Of a stretch of 36,670 bases of DNA, positions 1 through 8,064 are shown in pieces. This stretch comes from Candidatus Woesearchaeota archaeon UBA119 (lineage in GTDB: Archaea > Nanobdellota > Nanobdellia > Woesearchaeales > UBA119): the NCBI GenBank assembly GCA_002505945.1, contig DAWM01000022.1:19032-55701 (forward strand), given 5' to 3'. Made by a program: the position numbers and the translations under genes. The first letter of the stretch is position 1, and each line of letters opens with the position of its first letter. Below the pieces are notes generated by a model. It was not told the DNA's origin. It ran no database searches and saw only the letters and a list, made by a program, of their open reading frames with translations.

Positions 1-1105
1 TGGTAAGGATAATCGAGACAATCACAAGGTTTCTGGTCTTGTTCATGTCCGGCCTAGATTGAAGCAATGTTCTTATACCCACTGCAGCAATCATACCAAA
101 GAGCAAAATCATTATCCCTCCAAGAACAGCACTGGGAATTGTCTTTAGAATCGCTCCTAACTTGCCCACAAAAGCCAGAACGATGGCTGTTATCGCAGCA
201 ATCCTCATAATTACAGGATCATAAACCTTAGTCAAAGCCACAGCTCCGGTAACCTCTGAATATGTTGTATTTGGAGGACCACCGAAGAAGCCAGCCATTA
301 TGGTAGCAAGTCCATCTCCCAAGAGAGTTTTATGGATACCTGGATTTTCCACAAAGTTCTTCCCTGTAACTTCACTTATAGTGTATATATCACCGATATG
401 TTCAATAAGAGGAGCTATTGCCACCGGCGCGAAGTAGAGTATTGCTCCCCATTTAAATGTCGGAAAAGTAAAGTTAGGCAAAGAAAGCCATGCGGCTTGA
501 GTAATGGGGGTAAAATCAACTAGTCCCATAAGCAAAGCCACGATATATCCGACAAAGATTCCTCCCAAAACAGGGATCAATTTAAACATCTTCTTGCCAA
601 AAACCACAAGTCCAATTGCAACCGCTAATGATATTATTGCAAGAATCCAATTCTCCTTGGCCATATCTATTCCAGTGGGTGCCAATGCCAAACCGATGCA
701 CATTATCACAGGTCCTATGACAATCGCTGGGAAGTATTTCTCTATTAGCTTAATCCCTTTCCTTCGCACAATCATCGACACTATCACATATATTGCTCCT
801 GCTGCAATCAACCCACCTAATGCTCCTGGCAAACCATATAGCTCAATACCTCCAACAATCGGCGCTATAAACGCAAAACTGCTTCCTAGAAAAACAGGCA
901 CCTTGCTTTTCGTTACCAGATGGAAAATAAGGGTACCACCCCCCGCCGTGAATAACGCTACCGCAGGTTCCAATCCAGTAAGCAAAGGCACAAGCACAGT
1001 CGCGCCAAATGCCACAAAAAGCATCTGAATCCCAAGAATCAGCTTTGCTGTCGTATTAAGGTCTTTAACCTCTTTATCTGCTGCCTTTGCAGCCTTTCCA
1101 AACAT
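1..1105 (-). CDS. uraA: Uracil/xanthine permease (UraA family), C-terminus cut by window edge
   Basis: Membrane symporter of the nucleobase-cation (NAT/NCS2) family, expected to import uracil. Translating the minus strand from the ATG at 1105 gives 368 codons and no stop, so roughly the last 50 residues are missing. The N-terminal part carries family-typical segments: FGATVLVPLLTGL, then GGGTLIFHLVT, then VPVFLGSSFAFIAP, and further on APVAIAPLIEHIGD and GGPPNTTYSE, the last two corresponding to the substrate-binding regions of UraA. Hydrophobic helices occur throughout. The start is fixed by a GGAGGTG Shine-Dalgarno site 6 nt upstream. It lies about 40 nt downstream of upp and is probably co-transcribed with it, so uptake and phosphoribosylation of uracil are coupled. 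Uracil is preferred to xanthine because of the upp neighbour. Confidence 0.93.
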   Translation of the reverse strand, partial: MFGKAAKAADKEVKDLNTTAKLILGIQMLFVAFGATVLVPLLTGLEPAVALFTAGGGTLIFHLVTKSKVPVFLGSSFAFIAPIVGGIELYGLPGALGGLIAAGAIYVIVSMIVRRKGIKLIEKYFPAIVIGPVIMCIGLALAPTGIDMAKENWILAIISLAVAIGLVVFGKKMFKLIPVLGGIFVGYIVALLMGLVDFTPITQAAWLSLPNFTFPTFKWGAILYFAPVAIAPLIEHIGDIYTISEVTGKNFVENPGIHKTLLGDGLATIMAGFFGGPPNTTYSEVTGAVALTKVYDPVIMRIAAITAIVLAFVGKLGAILKTIPSAVLGGIMILLFGMIAAVGIRTLLQSRPDMNKTRNLVIVSIILT

Positions 1106-1145
1106 TTTTTACACCTCCATTCATCGCCCTAAGCGATCCTCTGGA

Positions 1146-1772
1146 TTATTTTGTTCCAAATAACCTATCTCCTGCATCTCCCAAACCAGGAAGAATGTAT
1201 CCAATGTCATTAAGTTCTCTGTCTCTAGAAGCCAAATATACATCCACATCAGGATGTTTCTCTTCTAACTTATTAATTCCTTCTGGTGCTCCCACCAAAC
1301 ACAGAGCTTTTATATTCTTGCATCCCGCCTTCTTAAGAATCTCTATTGTCTTTATTATTGTATTGGCAGTAGCAAGCATTGGATCCACAATAAGAGCCAT
1401 TCTGTCTCCAATATCCCTTGAAAGCTTAGAGTAATACTGAATCGCTTCCAAAGTATCATGATCCCTATATAGTCCAACAAAATTTACCTTAGCAGAAGGT
1501 ATCATATTGAGCAGGCCATCAAGCATCCCAACTCCAGCCCTTAATATCGGAACAATTACCAGTTTCCTACCCTTTATTCTTTTCACACTTACTTCTTCGG
1601 CCCATCCCTTTATCTTTTTTTCTTCTAACTCTAAATCCTTTGTCGCCTCATAAGTAAGCAGGGATGCTATCTCACTTGTAATCTCTCTAAACTCCTTAGT
1701 TTTCAGTCTATTGCTTCTCAAAAGGCCAAGCTTATGTTCTATCAAAGGGTGCTTGACCTCAAACACAGTCAT
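1146..1772 (-). CDS. upp: Uracil phosphoribosyltransferase
   Basis: Cytosolic salvage enzyme converting uracil plus PRPP to UMP. The 208-residue length is normal for the family. The PRPP-binding loop is seen as IVDPMLATANT and the uracil-binding C-terminus as GYILPGLGDAGDRLFGTK, both near-canonical. An in-frame ATG exists 15 nt further upstream, but GGAGGTGAG lies inside that extension, just before the ATG at 1772, so the shorter start (protein beginning MTVFEV) is chosen. It is first in an apparent upp-uraA operon. The 208-bp gap upstream holds a foldable leader, listed separately, which may regulate the pair. Confidence 0.96.
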   Translation of the reverse strand: MTVFEVKHPLIEHKLGLLRSNRLKTKEFREITSEIASLLTYEATKDLELEEKKIKGWAEEVSVKRIKGRKLVIVPILRAGVGMLDGLLNMIPSAKVNFVGLYRDHDTLEAIQYYSKLSRDIGDRMALIVDPMLATANTIIKTIEILKKAGCKNIKALCLVGAPEGINKLEEKHPDVDVYLASRDRELNDIGYILPGLGDAGDRLFGTK

Positions 1773-1811
1773 ATCTCTCACCTCCATTTTTAGAAAAGAC
1801 AGAATAACATG

Positions 1812-1881
1812 AACCTTTAGGTTGAGGACAAAAATGAATTAGAAAGGGCCACCCTAGAAGCATATCAGAAGAAGTCCAACC
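1812..1881 (-). promoter_or_regulatory. Foldable leader of upp-uraA with mutually exclusive stems
   Basis: On the minus-strand transcript, GGTTGGAC (1881-1874) can pair with GTCC-TC-AACC (1829-1820), leaving a two-base bulge. Within the loop, AGGG-TGG-CCCT (1855-1845) forms a small hairpin. The AACC of the downstream arm also forms a competing perfect hairpin, AACC-TAAA-GGTT (1823-1812), so the two folds exclude each other. The element ends about 40 nt before the upp start. It could be a regulatory leader, but pairing was judged by eye and no known riboswitch class was recognised. Confidence 0.35.
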
Positions 1882-1980
1882 CCATAAAAAATACATCTTA
1901 AAAACATATAAGGTCATATTACCCTTTTTATATTTTTATTTTTTCTATATTATACTTTTTTTGTTCTGATTCTTTTTTAT

Positions 1981-2871
1981 CTACATACATCCCGGCAAGA
2001 TTGCCTCAATCAAATCCCCTACAGCCTCTAAAATCCATAGAAACTGTATCTTTATACTGCTATCCTTAAACTCCTTGCATTTCTTCTCCAAGGTCTTCTT
2101 CTCCTCATATACGTCAATTATCTTCCTTGGTTCAGGCTTATAGATTATGATACTCAGATGCTCAATCAATGTGAATAATTGCCTCAGGAAGCTTTTTTGC
2201 TCACTACTTAATCTGCTTTGTTCTTCACCAATTCTCACAAAAAAGTCCGCAAATACGTCACCCAGCTGTTCTAAATCAGTAAGGCTATTGTAATAAAATA
2301 TCTTCTTCTCGGAACTAATCTTCTTTGACTTGTTTAATGTTCTTAAACAGAAAGTAACAAACTTGTTTATAGTCCAATCCCTCTGATCCAATTCTTTCAG
2401 AACCTTGAAATCTTCCCTTTTTATTGCATCTATTCCCTGCTTGATTATATCCTTCATCAACAAATATATCTTGGGAAAGATCCGAGGGAACTCCTCCTCA
2501 TTACTCTCTGAAAGCTCTTTTAAGATAAAACTGCTTCCTTGCTCGTTTGTCAGGACCATCCCTATAAGCTGGTTGCTTATATCTCTAACAATATGGGTTT
2601 GTTCCCTGTTTACATTCTTTAAAATTATCTCTTCATATCCTTTTATATAAGCAGCGAAAGCCAGTTTCCAGCAAGCGCTCCTTCCTCTATTCTTCAAATC
2701 GATCTCTATTGAGCCAACTGGTTTCTTTTTCCCAAGAGAGAAAACTATTTCAGCGTCTTTCTCATTTACAATCAGTTGATCCCCCTTCTTTATCTTGTTT
2801 TCTGAAGTCCATTGTTTCGGGAGAGATACAACCAAAGTATTTTTTCCCAGTTTTAAAACACTTCTTAACAT
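1981..2871 (-). CDS. AbrB-like DNA-binding plus PhoU-domain regulator
   Basis: Predicted archaeal transcription regulator of 296 residues. The first ~45 residues (LRSVLKLGKNTLVVSLPKQW, then KKGDQLIV) form a SpoVT/AbrB swapped-hairpin DNA-binding domain. The remainder is helical and fits a PhoU-like three-helix-bundle domain, as in archaeal proteins annotated as phosphate uptake regulators. No pst phosphate-transport genes are in view, so a phosphate role is only a family guess. A longer start seven codons upstream (2892) is possible. GGGTGG lies 5 nt before the ATG at 2871, which favours the shorter form. It is transcribed divergently from the Lrp-like gene at 2981 across 109 bp that contain a symmetric TATA element. 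Confidence 0.8.
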   Translation of the reverse strand: MLRSVLKLGKNTLVVSLPKQWTSENKIKKGDQLIVNEKDAEIVFSLGKKKPVGSIEIDLKNRGRSACWKLAFAAYIKGYEEIILKNVNREQTHIVRDISNQLIGMVLTNEQGSSFILKELSESNEEEFPRIFPKIYLLMKDIIKQGIDAIKREDFKVLKELDQRDWTINKFVTFCLRTLNKSKKISSEKKIFYYNSLTDLEQLGDVFADFFVRIGEEQSRLSSEQKSFLRQLFTLIEHLSIIIYKPEPRKIIDVYEEKKTLEKKCKEFKDSSIKIQFLWILEAVGDLIEAILPGCM

Positions 2872-2914
2872 TTTTCCACCCTTTCTTTTCAAAATAAAAT
2901 ATATATGGCATATA

Positions 2915-2934
2915 CTTTATATCTTTTATATAAG
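2915..2934. promoter_or_regulatory. Shared divergent TATA element
   Basis: CTTTATATC followed by TTTTATATAAG forms an imperfect palindrome that reads as a TATA box on both strands (CTTATATAAAAG on the minus strand). It is centred in the 109-bp gap between two divergent regulator genes. Transcription starts about 25 nt either side would leave short leaders carrying the observed Shine-Dalgarno sites. Confidence 0.5.
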
Positions 2935-2980
2935 TAGCACATATATTTCCAACAATCTATTTCTTGTTAGGGTGATATCA

Positions 2981-3454
2981 ATGCAACTACCTAAAAGAGA
3001 TTTGTTATTGCTGTGCCAGTTGAGGAAAAATTCCAGAGAGCCGCTGACAACAATGAGCAGGGAAACGCGTATCCCCGTATCAACATTGTACGACAGATTA
3101 CGCCATTTTGAAGAGAGTCAGGTAATAAAGAAACATACAAGCATAGTGAACTTTGGTATTTTTGGCTATGAGGTAAGAATCAACATTATGGTAAAGGTGT
3201 CTCCTTCTTTCAGAAAGGAGTTTAAGGTACGCCTTTTAAACCATGAGAATGTGAACAACCTCTACAAAATCAACAATGGCTTTGACTTTCTTATTGAAGG
3301 GGTTTTTAAGTCAGTCCAAGAAGCAGAGAGTTTTATTGATAACATAGAGGAAAACTTTGAATTCAGGAAACTGGAGGTTTATTATGTAACAGAGGAAATT
3401 AAAAGAGAAGGATTTATGGCAAATAAGGAAACTCTTCCAATATTATATAGATAA
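2981..3454 (+). CDS. Lrp/AsnC-like transcriptional regulator
   Basis: DNA-binding regulator of 157 residues. The N-terminal ~60 residues are a winged helix-turn-helix of AsnC type (PKRDLLLLCQLRKNSRE, then STLYDRLRHFEES as recognition helix). The C-terminal ~90 residues alternate strand and helix like the Lrp RAM effector domain. The reading frame extends upstream to 2795, but GGTGAT at 2971-2976 sits 4 nt before the ATG at 2981 and the upstream extension has no family character, so 2981 is chosen. It is divergent from the AbrB-PhoU regulator. The three lipoprotein genes follow 94 nt downstream with their own promoters. The effector is not predictable from the sequence. Confidence 0.82.
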   Translation: MQLPKRDLLLLCQLRKNSREPLTTMSRETRIPVSTLYDRLRHFEESQVIKKHTSIVNFGIFGYEVRINIMVKVSPSFRKEFKVRLLNHENVNNLYKINNGFDFLIEGVFKSVQEAESFIDNIEENFEFRKLEVYYVTEEIKREGFMANKETLPILYR

Positions 3455-3459
3455 CTGTT

Positions 3460-3503
3460 GTCTTATTATTTTTGTTCTTAAATTTTTTCGCTTCTTTTTC
3501 CAA
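3460..3503 (+). terminator. T-rich probable terminator after the Lrp-like gene
   Basis: Several T runs (ATTTTTG, AATTTTTTCG, CTTTTTCC) occur directly after the stop codon without a hairpin, as expected for archaeal oligo-T termination. Confidence 0.45.
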
Positions 3504-3515
3504 TAAAAGGAGAAA

Positions 3516-3524
3516 TAATATAAA
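3516..3524 (+). promoter_or_regulatory. TATA box of lipoprotein 1
   Basis: ATAATATAAAT is centred about 27 nt before the ATG at 3548 and no Shine-Dalgarno site is present, consistent with a leaderless transcript. Confidence 0.45.
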
Positions 3525-3547
3525 TTAGTATTTATTTAAAATAGAAC

Positions 3548-4531
3548 ATGAAGCTTAAACTAAGCATGGTTTTGTGTATCATAATGATGGTTCTTTTTAT
3601 CTCGGCTTGTCAAAAAGATGACGATGATGAAAAACCAGAGATTAAGGAAATTAAAGGTGGCATAGATGTCATCATAGAGGAAGGCTCTCTTCCTGAAGGG
3701 GTTATCCGAAACAAGGTTTTCCCTCTAAGTTTTAAGTTGAGGAATACCGGTAGGTCATCTGCTTCCGGAGTTGTTACTGTAAAAGGAACATCGTCATTTC
3801 TTGAATTCAAAGATACCTTTGGAACCTCAACCACAAAATCTTTCTCCTTCTCAGCTCTACCCGGCAGATCTACTCTCTCTGCCAATCCTCCTGAGAAGGC
3901 GTATGAGCTCACTGTAAGGCCATACTTGGATGATTTAACAGAGTCAAAAACAGTAAACATTGAGTTTATGTTGTGCTATACTTATTCTTTGGTATTTAAG
4001 CAGAGTGTCTGTGTGGATACAAGGCCTAATTTGCCCTCAGGTGATAAGGCTTGCACATATATGTCTCAATCCTTTAAAGGTCAGGGCGCTCCTATAAATG
4101 TGGTTTCTCTTCAACAAAGGACCTATACTGAGGAAGAGGGATATGGGCTTAAAAGGAAAGTAGAATTCATAATTACAATAAGGAATATGATGGAAGGTGC
4201 CCCCATTCCTGTTGAATCCGCTCTTCCTGGACCAAATAATTATTGCCAAGGGGGTAAACTCCCTGAAGGGGTTAATATGGGTTATGTTGAATTTGGAAGC
4301 ATTCGTTTAGGGGATGTAACCATGGGAACCCGTAAACGGGGTGTAGAGTTTGAGTGTTCAGGCATGAAACTAGGACAAAGAAAAGTTCCTTTTGTTAATA
4401 ATGAAGCTCAAATAGTTTGTACTGCTACCTTTGATGAGGATGTACAGCCTTATACTTCTCTACTTGAGGTCCCGCTTTACTTTGGTTATTATTCAGATAT
4501 GGTAGTCCCTATAAAGATTTATAGAAATTAA
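3548..4531 (+). CDS. Predicted lipoprotein, paralog 1 of 3
   Basis: Exported protein of 327 residues, function unknown. It starts with a short basic segment, a hydrophobic stretch and the lipobox ISAC, giving Cys21 as the probable lipidation site, followed by a very acidic linker (KDDDDEKPE). The body looks beta-rich and Ig-like (SFKLRNTGRSSASG). It has two parts. The join carries the signature LCYTYS...SVC, then KACTY, then QGAPI, which recurs in the next two genes. Paired cysteines suggest disulfides outside the cell. A leaderless start is likely. The Lgt homologue encoded at 18513 could attach the lipid. The family is not recognised; a substrate-binding or envelope-structural role is possible but unsupported. 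Confidence 0.8.
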   Translation: MKLKLSMVLCIIMMVLFISACQKDDDDEKPEIKEIKGGIDVIIEEGSLPEGVIRNKVFPLSFKLRNTGRSSASGVVTVKGTSSFLEFKDTFGTSTTKSFSFSALPGRSTLSANPPEKAYELTVRPYLDDLTESKTVNIEFMLCYTYSLVFKQSVCVDTRPNLPSGDKACTYMSQSFKGQGAPINVVSLQQRTYTEEEGYGLKRKVEFIITIRNMMEGAPIPVESALPGPNNYCQGGKLPEGVNMGYVEFGSIRLGDVTMGTRKRGVEFECSGMKLGQRKVPFVNNEAQIVCTATFDEDVQPYTSLLEVPLYFGYYSDMVVPIKIYRN

Positions 4532-4550
4532 ATTACCTTTTTTGAGAAAA

Positions 4551-4560
4551 GTTTTTAAAG
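4551..4560 (+). promoter_or_regulatory. TATA box of lipoprotein 2
   Basis: GTTTTTAAAG is centred 26 nt before the ATG at 4582, giving a leaderless start. A T run (CCTTTTTTG, 4537-4544) just upstream may end the preceding transcript. Confidence 0.5.
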
Positions 4561-4581
4561 TTATTTTCAATAATACTAACT

Positions 4582-5520
4582 ATGAACCTTAAATATAAAC
4601 TGTTTTCAATAGCTCTTGTTTGTATGATTCTTGTTCTTACCGCTTGTCAGCAAGGGGAAGATAAAGACAATGAGGCAAAAGGAACCAAAGGCATAGATAT
4701 CGAAACAAGTATGCTTAATGACAATCTTTACACAACTGAATCCCAAATGGATTTTGGAGTTATTCTGAACATTACTAATAGAGGATATCACAATGTGAAA
4801 CCCTCTGATTTCATCTTAACTTATTCAGGTTTTGATGAGGGCTTAGTCGACCTTTATGATGCTCCTAAAACCTTTTCTAGTTCAAATGATGAGATACTCT
4901 TTGGTGCAGATCCCTTTCATGAGGGAACTACCTACCCGGTATTAGTTTCTGGCAATGTTCATCTGCCATGGGCTTCCCAGGAAACTGATTTTGAGTATCA
5001 TATGAATTTATTCGTCAAATATTGCTATAGATACAAAACCGTGCTTTCTTCAGTGGTATGCATAGACCCCTCTCAAGGATATGACTCCAATGCAGCTTGT
5101 AAGATGAGGAAAGTCCATTTCTCTGGAGGTCAGGGAGCCCCCATAGTGTTTACAGAAGTAATGCCCATTGTTGCCTCTAATAAGGTGGTGTTTCAGGTCT
5201 ATTTAAAGAATGGTGGAGAGGGTCTGGCATTCCCTTCAAAAGGGATTTTTGGGAGTTCTCCTCTTATGAGTTGTGCAGACCTAGAGAGGAATTCTCAGAA
5301 TTTTGCTCAATTAACCGTAGAAGCAACCTTAGGGGGAAAAACTGTTGAATGCACCCCTAATCCTGCCAAGGTAGACTCTGAAGGCACCTATGTTTTATGT
5401 AGTTTTGGTAAACCCGACAAGGAGACTGGTGCATATTCTGCTGTTTTAAACCTTGAAACAGAGTATGTATATGTAGATTCGGCTGATGCTCCTGTGAGTA
5501 TAACTTTCCTCAAAGAATAA
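4582..5520 (+). CDS. Predicted lipoprotein, paralog 2 of 3
   Basis: Exported protein of 312 residues, paralogous to its two neighbours. The signal sequence ends in the lipobox LTAC (Cys22) and is followed by a charged linker (QQGEDKDNEAKG). The central signature is KYCYRYK...VVC, then AACKM, then GGQGAPI, aligning with the same block in the flanking genes. An N-terminal Ig-like half (ILNITNRGYHNVKP) precedes it and a second beta-rich half with further cysteines (LMSCAD, TVECTP, YVLCSF) follows. Function is unknown. Sequence identity with the paralogs looks low outside the signature, so the triplication is old or the copies diverge quickly. Confidence 0.8.
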   Translation: MNLKYKLFSIALVCMILVLTACQQGEDKDNEAKGTKGIDIETSMLNDNLYTTESQMDFGVILNITNRGYHNVKPSDFILTYSGFDEGLVDLYDAPKTFSSSNDEILFGADPFHEGTTYPVLVSGNVHLPWASQETDFEYHMNLFVKYCYRYKTVLSSVVCIDPSQGYDSNAACKMRKVHFSGGQGAPIVFTEVMPIVASNKVVFQVYLKNGGEGLAFPSKGIFGSSPLMSCADLERNSQNFAQLTVEATLGGKTVECTPNPAKVDSEGTYVLCSFGKPDKETGAYSAVLNLETEYVYVDSADAPVSITFLKE

Positions 5521-5550
5521 AACTAATATCCTTTTCTGAGGTCAAATGGA

Positions 5551-5562
5551 AAAATATAAATA
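5551..5562 (+). promoter_or_regulatory. TATA box of lipoprotein 3
   Basis: AAAATATAAATA predicts a transcript start near 5582, leaving a leader of about 28 nt that carries the Shine-Dalgarno site CAGGTGA. This differs from the leaderless upstream paralogs. Confidence 0.45.
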
Positions 5563-5609
5563 CTATTATTCAAATAGATTAACTAAATAGAGTGGTTCAG
5601 GTGAATAAG

Positions 5610-6575
5610 ATGAAAAGTTATTACGTTCTTGGTGTTCTGCTGGTTCTATCTTTGCTCTTAACAGGTTGCGATTCTGGTAATGGTAGTGATGAGGACAAAA
5701 TTGAGAGTGGTTTCATTGGGGGAACTAGCGGTCTAGTACTTAGGTGGTATACCCCTGAGCAAGGTTATTTTACCCTCTTGGACAATGGCAATGATGAAAT
5801 ACTCTTAGAACTCCAGGTGGAAAATCTTGGGGAAGCCGATGTGCCCGCAAATAAGGCAACGGTTTCTTTATCTGGAATCTCTTCTAGGGATTTCAACCTC
5901 CAAAAAAATGACCTGACTCAGAAGTTAGAAACTGATTTAAGAGGCATGTTTAAATTAAATGATAAAAAGAGAGATGGGGACCAGACGGTTGTTTCTTTTG
6001 GCCCTATTAAATATATCCCCAAGGTAAGCACCGATATCACTATGCCTGTAATTGCAGAGGTTTGTTATCCTTATAAAACAAGTGCTGAAGCAGTATTATG
6101 TATATCTGAAGATCCAGTAGATTCTGCTGTTTGTGAACCCAACGGAGATAGACCGGTCTATTCGTCCGGCGCTCCTATTCAGATTACAGATTTCACTCAA
6201 GAATCTGCTGGTAAAAATACTTTTATTATTACATTTACTATAAAACATGCGGGAAATGGAGAGATCTTCAAAAGTGGAGAAGGATGTGATTCTCAGGATT
6301 TCTCATCTCAAGGAATTGTGAATGTCAAGGTTGGCAACAAAGAAGATTGGGGATGGAATAGCATAAATGTAAATTGCAATGGTAATCCTGTGGGTGAATA
6401 CTTTACTCAGAGGCTTAGATTCGGAGATGAGAGCACTGTAAGATGCACAGTAGAGGTTACCGATTCTATGGTTGGCGATTATGTAAGAGCATTACCAATA
6501 GAGCTTCAATATGATTACTCCTCAAGCGTATCCACAACCCTTAGAGTCCAATCTTCTTCAGGCTCAGGAGAGTAA
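5610..6575 (+). CDS. Predicted lipoprotein, paralog 3 of 3
   Basis: Exported protein of 321 residues. The frame could open at a GTG at 5592, but CAGGTGA (5598-5604) is placed as a Shine-Dalgarno site 5 nt before the ATG at 5610, and that start gives a compact signal peptide ending in lipobox LTGC (Cys20). The linker is Gly/Ser/Asp-rich (DSGNGSDEDK). The family signature is VCYPYKT...LCIS, then AVCEP, then SSGAPIQI. A second beta-rich half follows with more cysteines (GEGCDS, VNCNG, VRCTV). It is the last of the tandem triplet and is convergent with rfcS. The biochemical function is not predictable. Confidence 0.8.
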   Translation: MKSYYVLGVLLVLSLLLTGCDSGNGSDEDKIESGFIGGTSGLVLRWYTPEQGYFTLLDNGNDEILLELQVENLGEADVPANKATVSLSGISSRDFNLQKNDLTQKLETDLRGMFKLNDKKRDGDQTVVSFGPIKYIPKVSTDITMPVIAEVCYPYKTSAEAVLCISEDPVDSAVCEPNGDRPVYSSGAPIQITDFTQESAGKNTFIITFTIKHAGNGEIFKSGEGCDSQDFSSQGIVNVKVGNKEDWGWNSINVNCNGNPVGEYFTQRLRFGDESTVRCTVEVTDSMVGDYVRALPIELQYDYSSSVSTTLRVQSSSGSGE

Positions 6576-6612
6576 TCTTTTCTGTTTGTTTTTTCCTATT
6601 TTCTTTTTAGCC
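6576..6612 (+). terminator. T-rich probable terminator after lipoprotein 3
   Basis: TCTTTTCTG, GTTTTTTCC and TTTTCTTTTTAG follow the stop codon directly, in the gap before the convergent rfcS gene. Confidence 0.4.
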
Positions 6613-6646
6613 TAATTATAGAAGAATTACTATTTATCGGTTAATT

Positions 6647-7612
6647 TTATGATAACGAGGCTATCTTAGCAAGTAGGGCTTCCAGTTGTATGATTGGATC
6701 CGAACCCTCTATAAGTCTAAACTCTACCTCCCCGCAATAGCGCACTATCTCCAGTTTTTCCTTGTCTTCCAAGCCCTCCATATTAACAATCTCTTTCTGA
6801 ATCTGCTTGATGACATCTATCCCAGAGAGCCCATACTGAAGCATAGTATCAATCAATTTGTCTCTGGCTTTAATGAATTTCTTATCTTTGGCAAGCCTCA
6901 CTATGGTTTTTATCTCCTCGGGCCTTGCCATAGAACCAATAGAATAAACAAGCTTTTCATCAATCTTATCAGACAAGGCACTACAGGCCTGCATGATATT
7001 TTCCAATCTTCTACAGTCCCCTTCAGAAATCTTGAATAAGGCCTCCTTGCCCTCTTTTGTAATCTTCAAATCTTCCTGCTTGGCAATCGTATCTATAATC
7101 TCAAACATCTGCTCCTTCTTGAGCGGCTTAAACCTAAACAGAGCGCATCTTGATTGAATAGGGTCTATAATCATACTAGAATAATTGCATGCCAATATAA
7201 ACCTGCATGTCTTTGTATAATTCTCCATAATCCTCCTTAACGCCTGCTGGGCATCTCTTGTCAATGCATCGCTCTCGTCAAGATAGATTATCTTGAAAGG
7301 AACATCACCTATCGCCCTCGTCCTAGCAAAGTTCTTGACTTTATTCCTTATAACATCTATTCCTCTTTCATCGGAAGCATTGAGTTCCATGAAATTATTA
7401 CGCCAGTTCTCTTCAAACAATTTCCTTGCAACCACCATAGCGAGGGTAGTTTTCCCCACACCAGCAGGTCCAGAAAAGAGGAGATGAGGCATATTCTTCT
7501 TATCAACAAACCCCTTGACCTTATCTACTACATTCTCCTGGCCTTTTATATCAGAGAACCTAGAGGGTCTGTACTTCTCAGTCCATATCTCACTCCTTGC
7601 TACCTCTTTCAT
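6647..7612 (-). CDS. rfcS: Replication factor C small subunit (clamp loader)
   Basis: AAA+ ATPase subunit that, with RfcL, loads the PCNA sliding clamp at primer ends. The 321-residue length is typical and no intein interrupts it. Visible motifs are IWTEKYRPS at the N-terminus, Walker A GPAGVGKTT (residues 48-56), Walker B IIYLDES (108-114, with Ser instead of the commoner Ala), the QQALRRIME arginine-finger-side helix and sensor-region SRC (154-156). The C-terminal ~100 residues are the helical collar. The start lacks a clear Shine-Dalgarno site. AATTTATTAATT about 25 nt upstream supports leaderless initiation. RfcL is not in the window. Confidence 0.97.
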   Translation of the reverse strand: MKEVARSEIWTEKYRPSRFSDIKGQENVVDKVKGFVDKKNMPHLLFSGPAGVGKTTLAMVVARKLFEENWRNNFMELNASDERGIDVIRNKVKNFARTRAIGDVPFKIIYLDESDALTRDAQQALRRIMENYTKTCRFILACNYSSMIIDPIQSRCALFRFKPLKKEQMFEIIDTIAKQEDLKITKEGKEALFKISEGDCRRLENIMQACSALSDKIDEKLVYSIGSMARPEEIKTIVRLAKDKKFIKARDKLIDTMLQYGLSGIDVIKQIQKEIVNMEGLEDKEKLEIVRYCGEVEFRLIEGSDPIIQLEALLAKIASLS

Positions 7613-7700
7613 TTTAGAAAACCATGAAGAAATTAATAAATTACCCTCTTAATAATCGGACATGATATAAGGATTATTCTAAGGAATATTCTCTCAAACC

Positions 7701-7964
7701 TTAGATGATATCCTCTTCTGATACCACAATCATGTCACCCACAGCAATAACAGCGTTAAAAGGAATAAGAATATGCCCCTCCTTGTCCTTTTCCAAGTCA
7801 AGTTTTTGAGCATGTGGAGTTGGATTGTTTACTTGGAGATGGATAAGCTCGCCGGATTTAGTCTCAAAAACCAGGTCTCCTACATCGCCAAATCTCCTTC
7901 CCGCCTTGCTGATGATTGTTAATCCAAGAATCTTCTTTGAAAATTTTTTGTCTTCTTCGGCCAT
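7701..7964 (-). CDS. PRC-barrel domain protein
   Basis: Small cytosolic beta-barrel protein of 87 residues. The whole length fits one PRC-barrel domain: KKILGLTIISKAGRRFGDVGD at the start and IPFNAVIAVGDMIVV at the end, with the alternating strand pattern between. Archaeal stand-alone PRC-barrel proteins are common and poorly characterised; related barrels occur in the photosynthetic reaction-centre H subunit and RimM. AGGTGA lies 7 nt before the ATG at 7964. A GTG three codons upstream is in frame but overlaps that Shine-Dalgarno site, so it is rejected. It has its own strong promoter, so it is not a simple operon partner of rfcS. Confidence 0.85.
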   Translation of the reverse strand: MAEEDKKFSKKILGLTIISKAGRRFGDVGDLVFETKSGELIHLQVNNPTPHAQKLDLEKDKEGHILIPFNAVIAVGDMIVVSEEDII

Positions 7965-8020
7965 TTTTTTCACCTAAAACCCCGTATGAACATATATCCT
8001 ACTACATTCTTGTCTGATTT

Positions 8021-8039
8021 ATTTAATATTTAAACCTTT
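8021..8039 (-). promoter_or_regulatory. BRE/TATA promoter of the PRC-barrel gene
   Basis: On the minus strand, AAAGG followed by TTTAAATATTAAAT is a clear BRE plus TATA box. The predicted transcript start near 8004 leaves about 40 nt of leader, including the AGGTGA site. Confidence 0.55.
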
Positions 8040-8064
8040 TGGAATTTAAACATAGATAGTTGAT

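Noticed and set aside
504..1028. A 174-residue plus-strand reading frame rich in Pro, Ile and Thr.
   Set aside because: It is the antisense shadow of the uraA gene, whose translation matches the family throughout.
3610..3960. A minus-strand frame of 116 residues opposite lipoprotein 1.
   Set aside because: It has no signal, motif or ribosome binding site and is the complement of a convincing lipoprotein gene.
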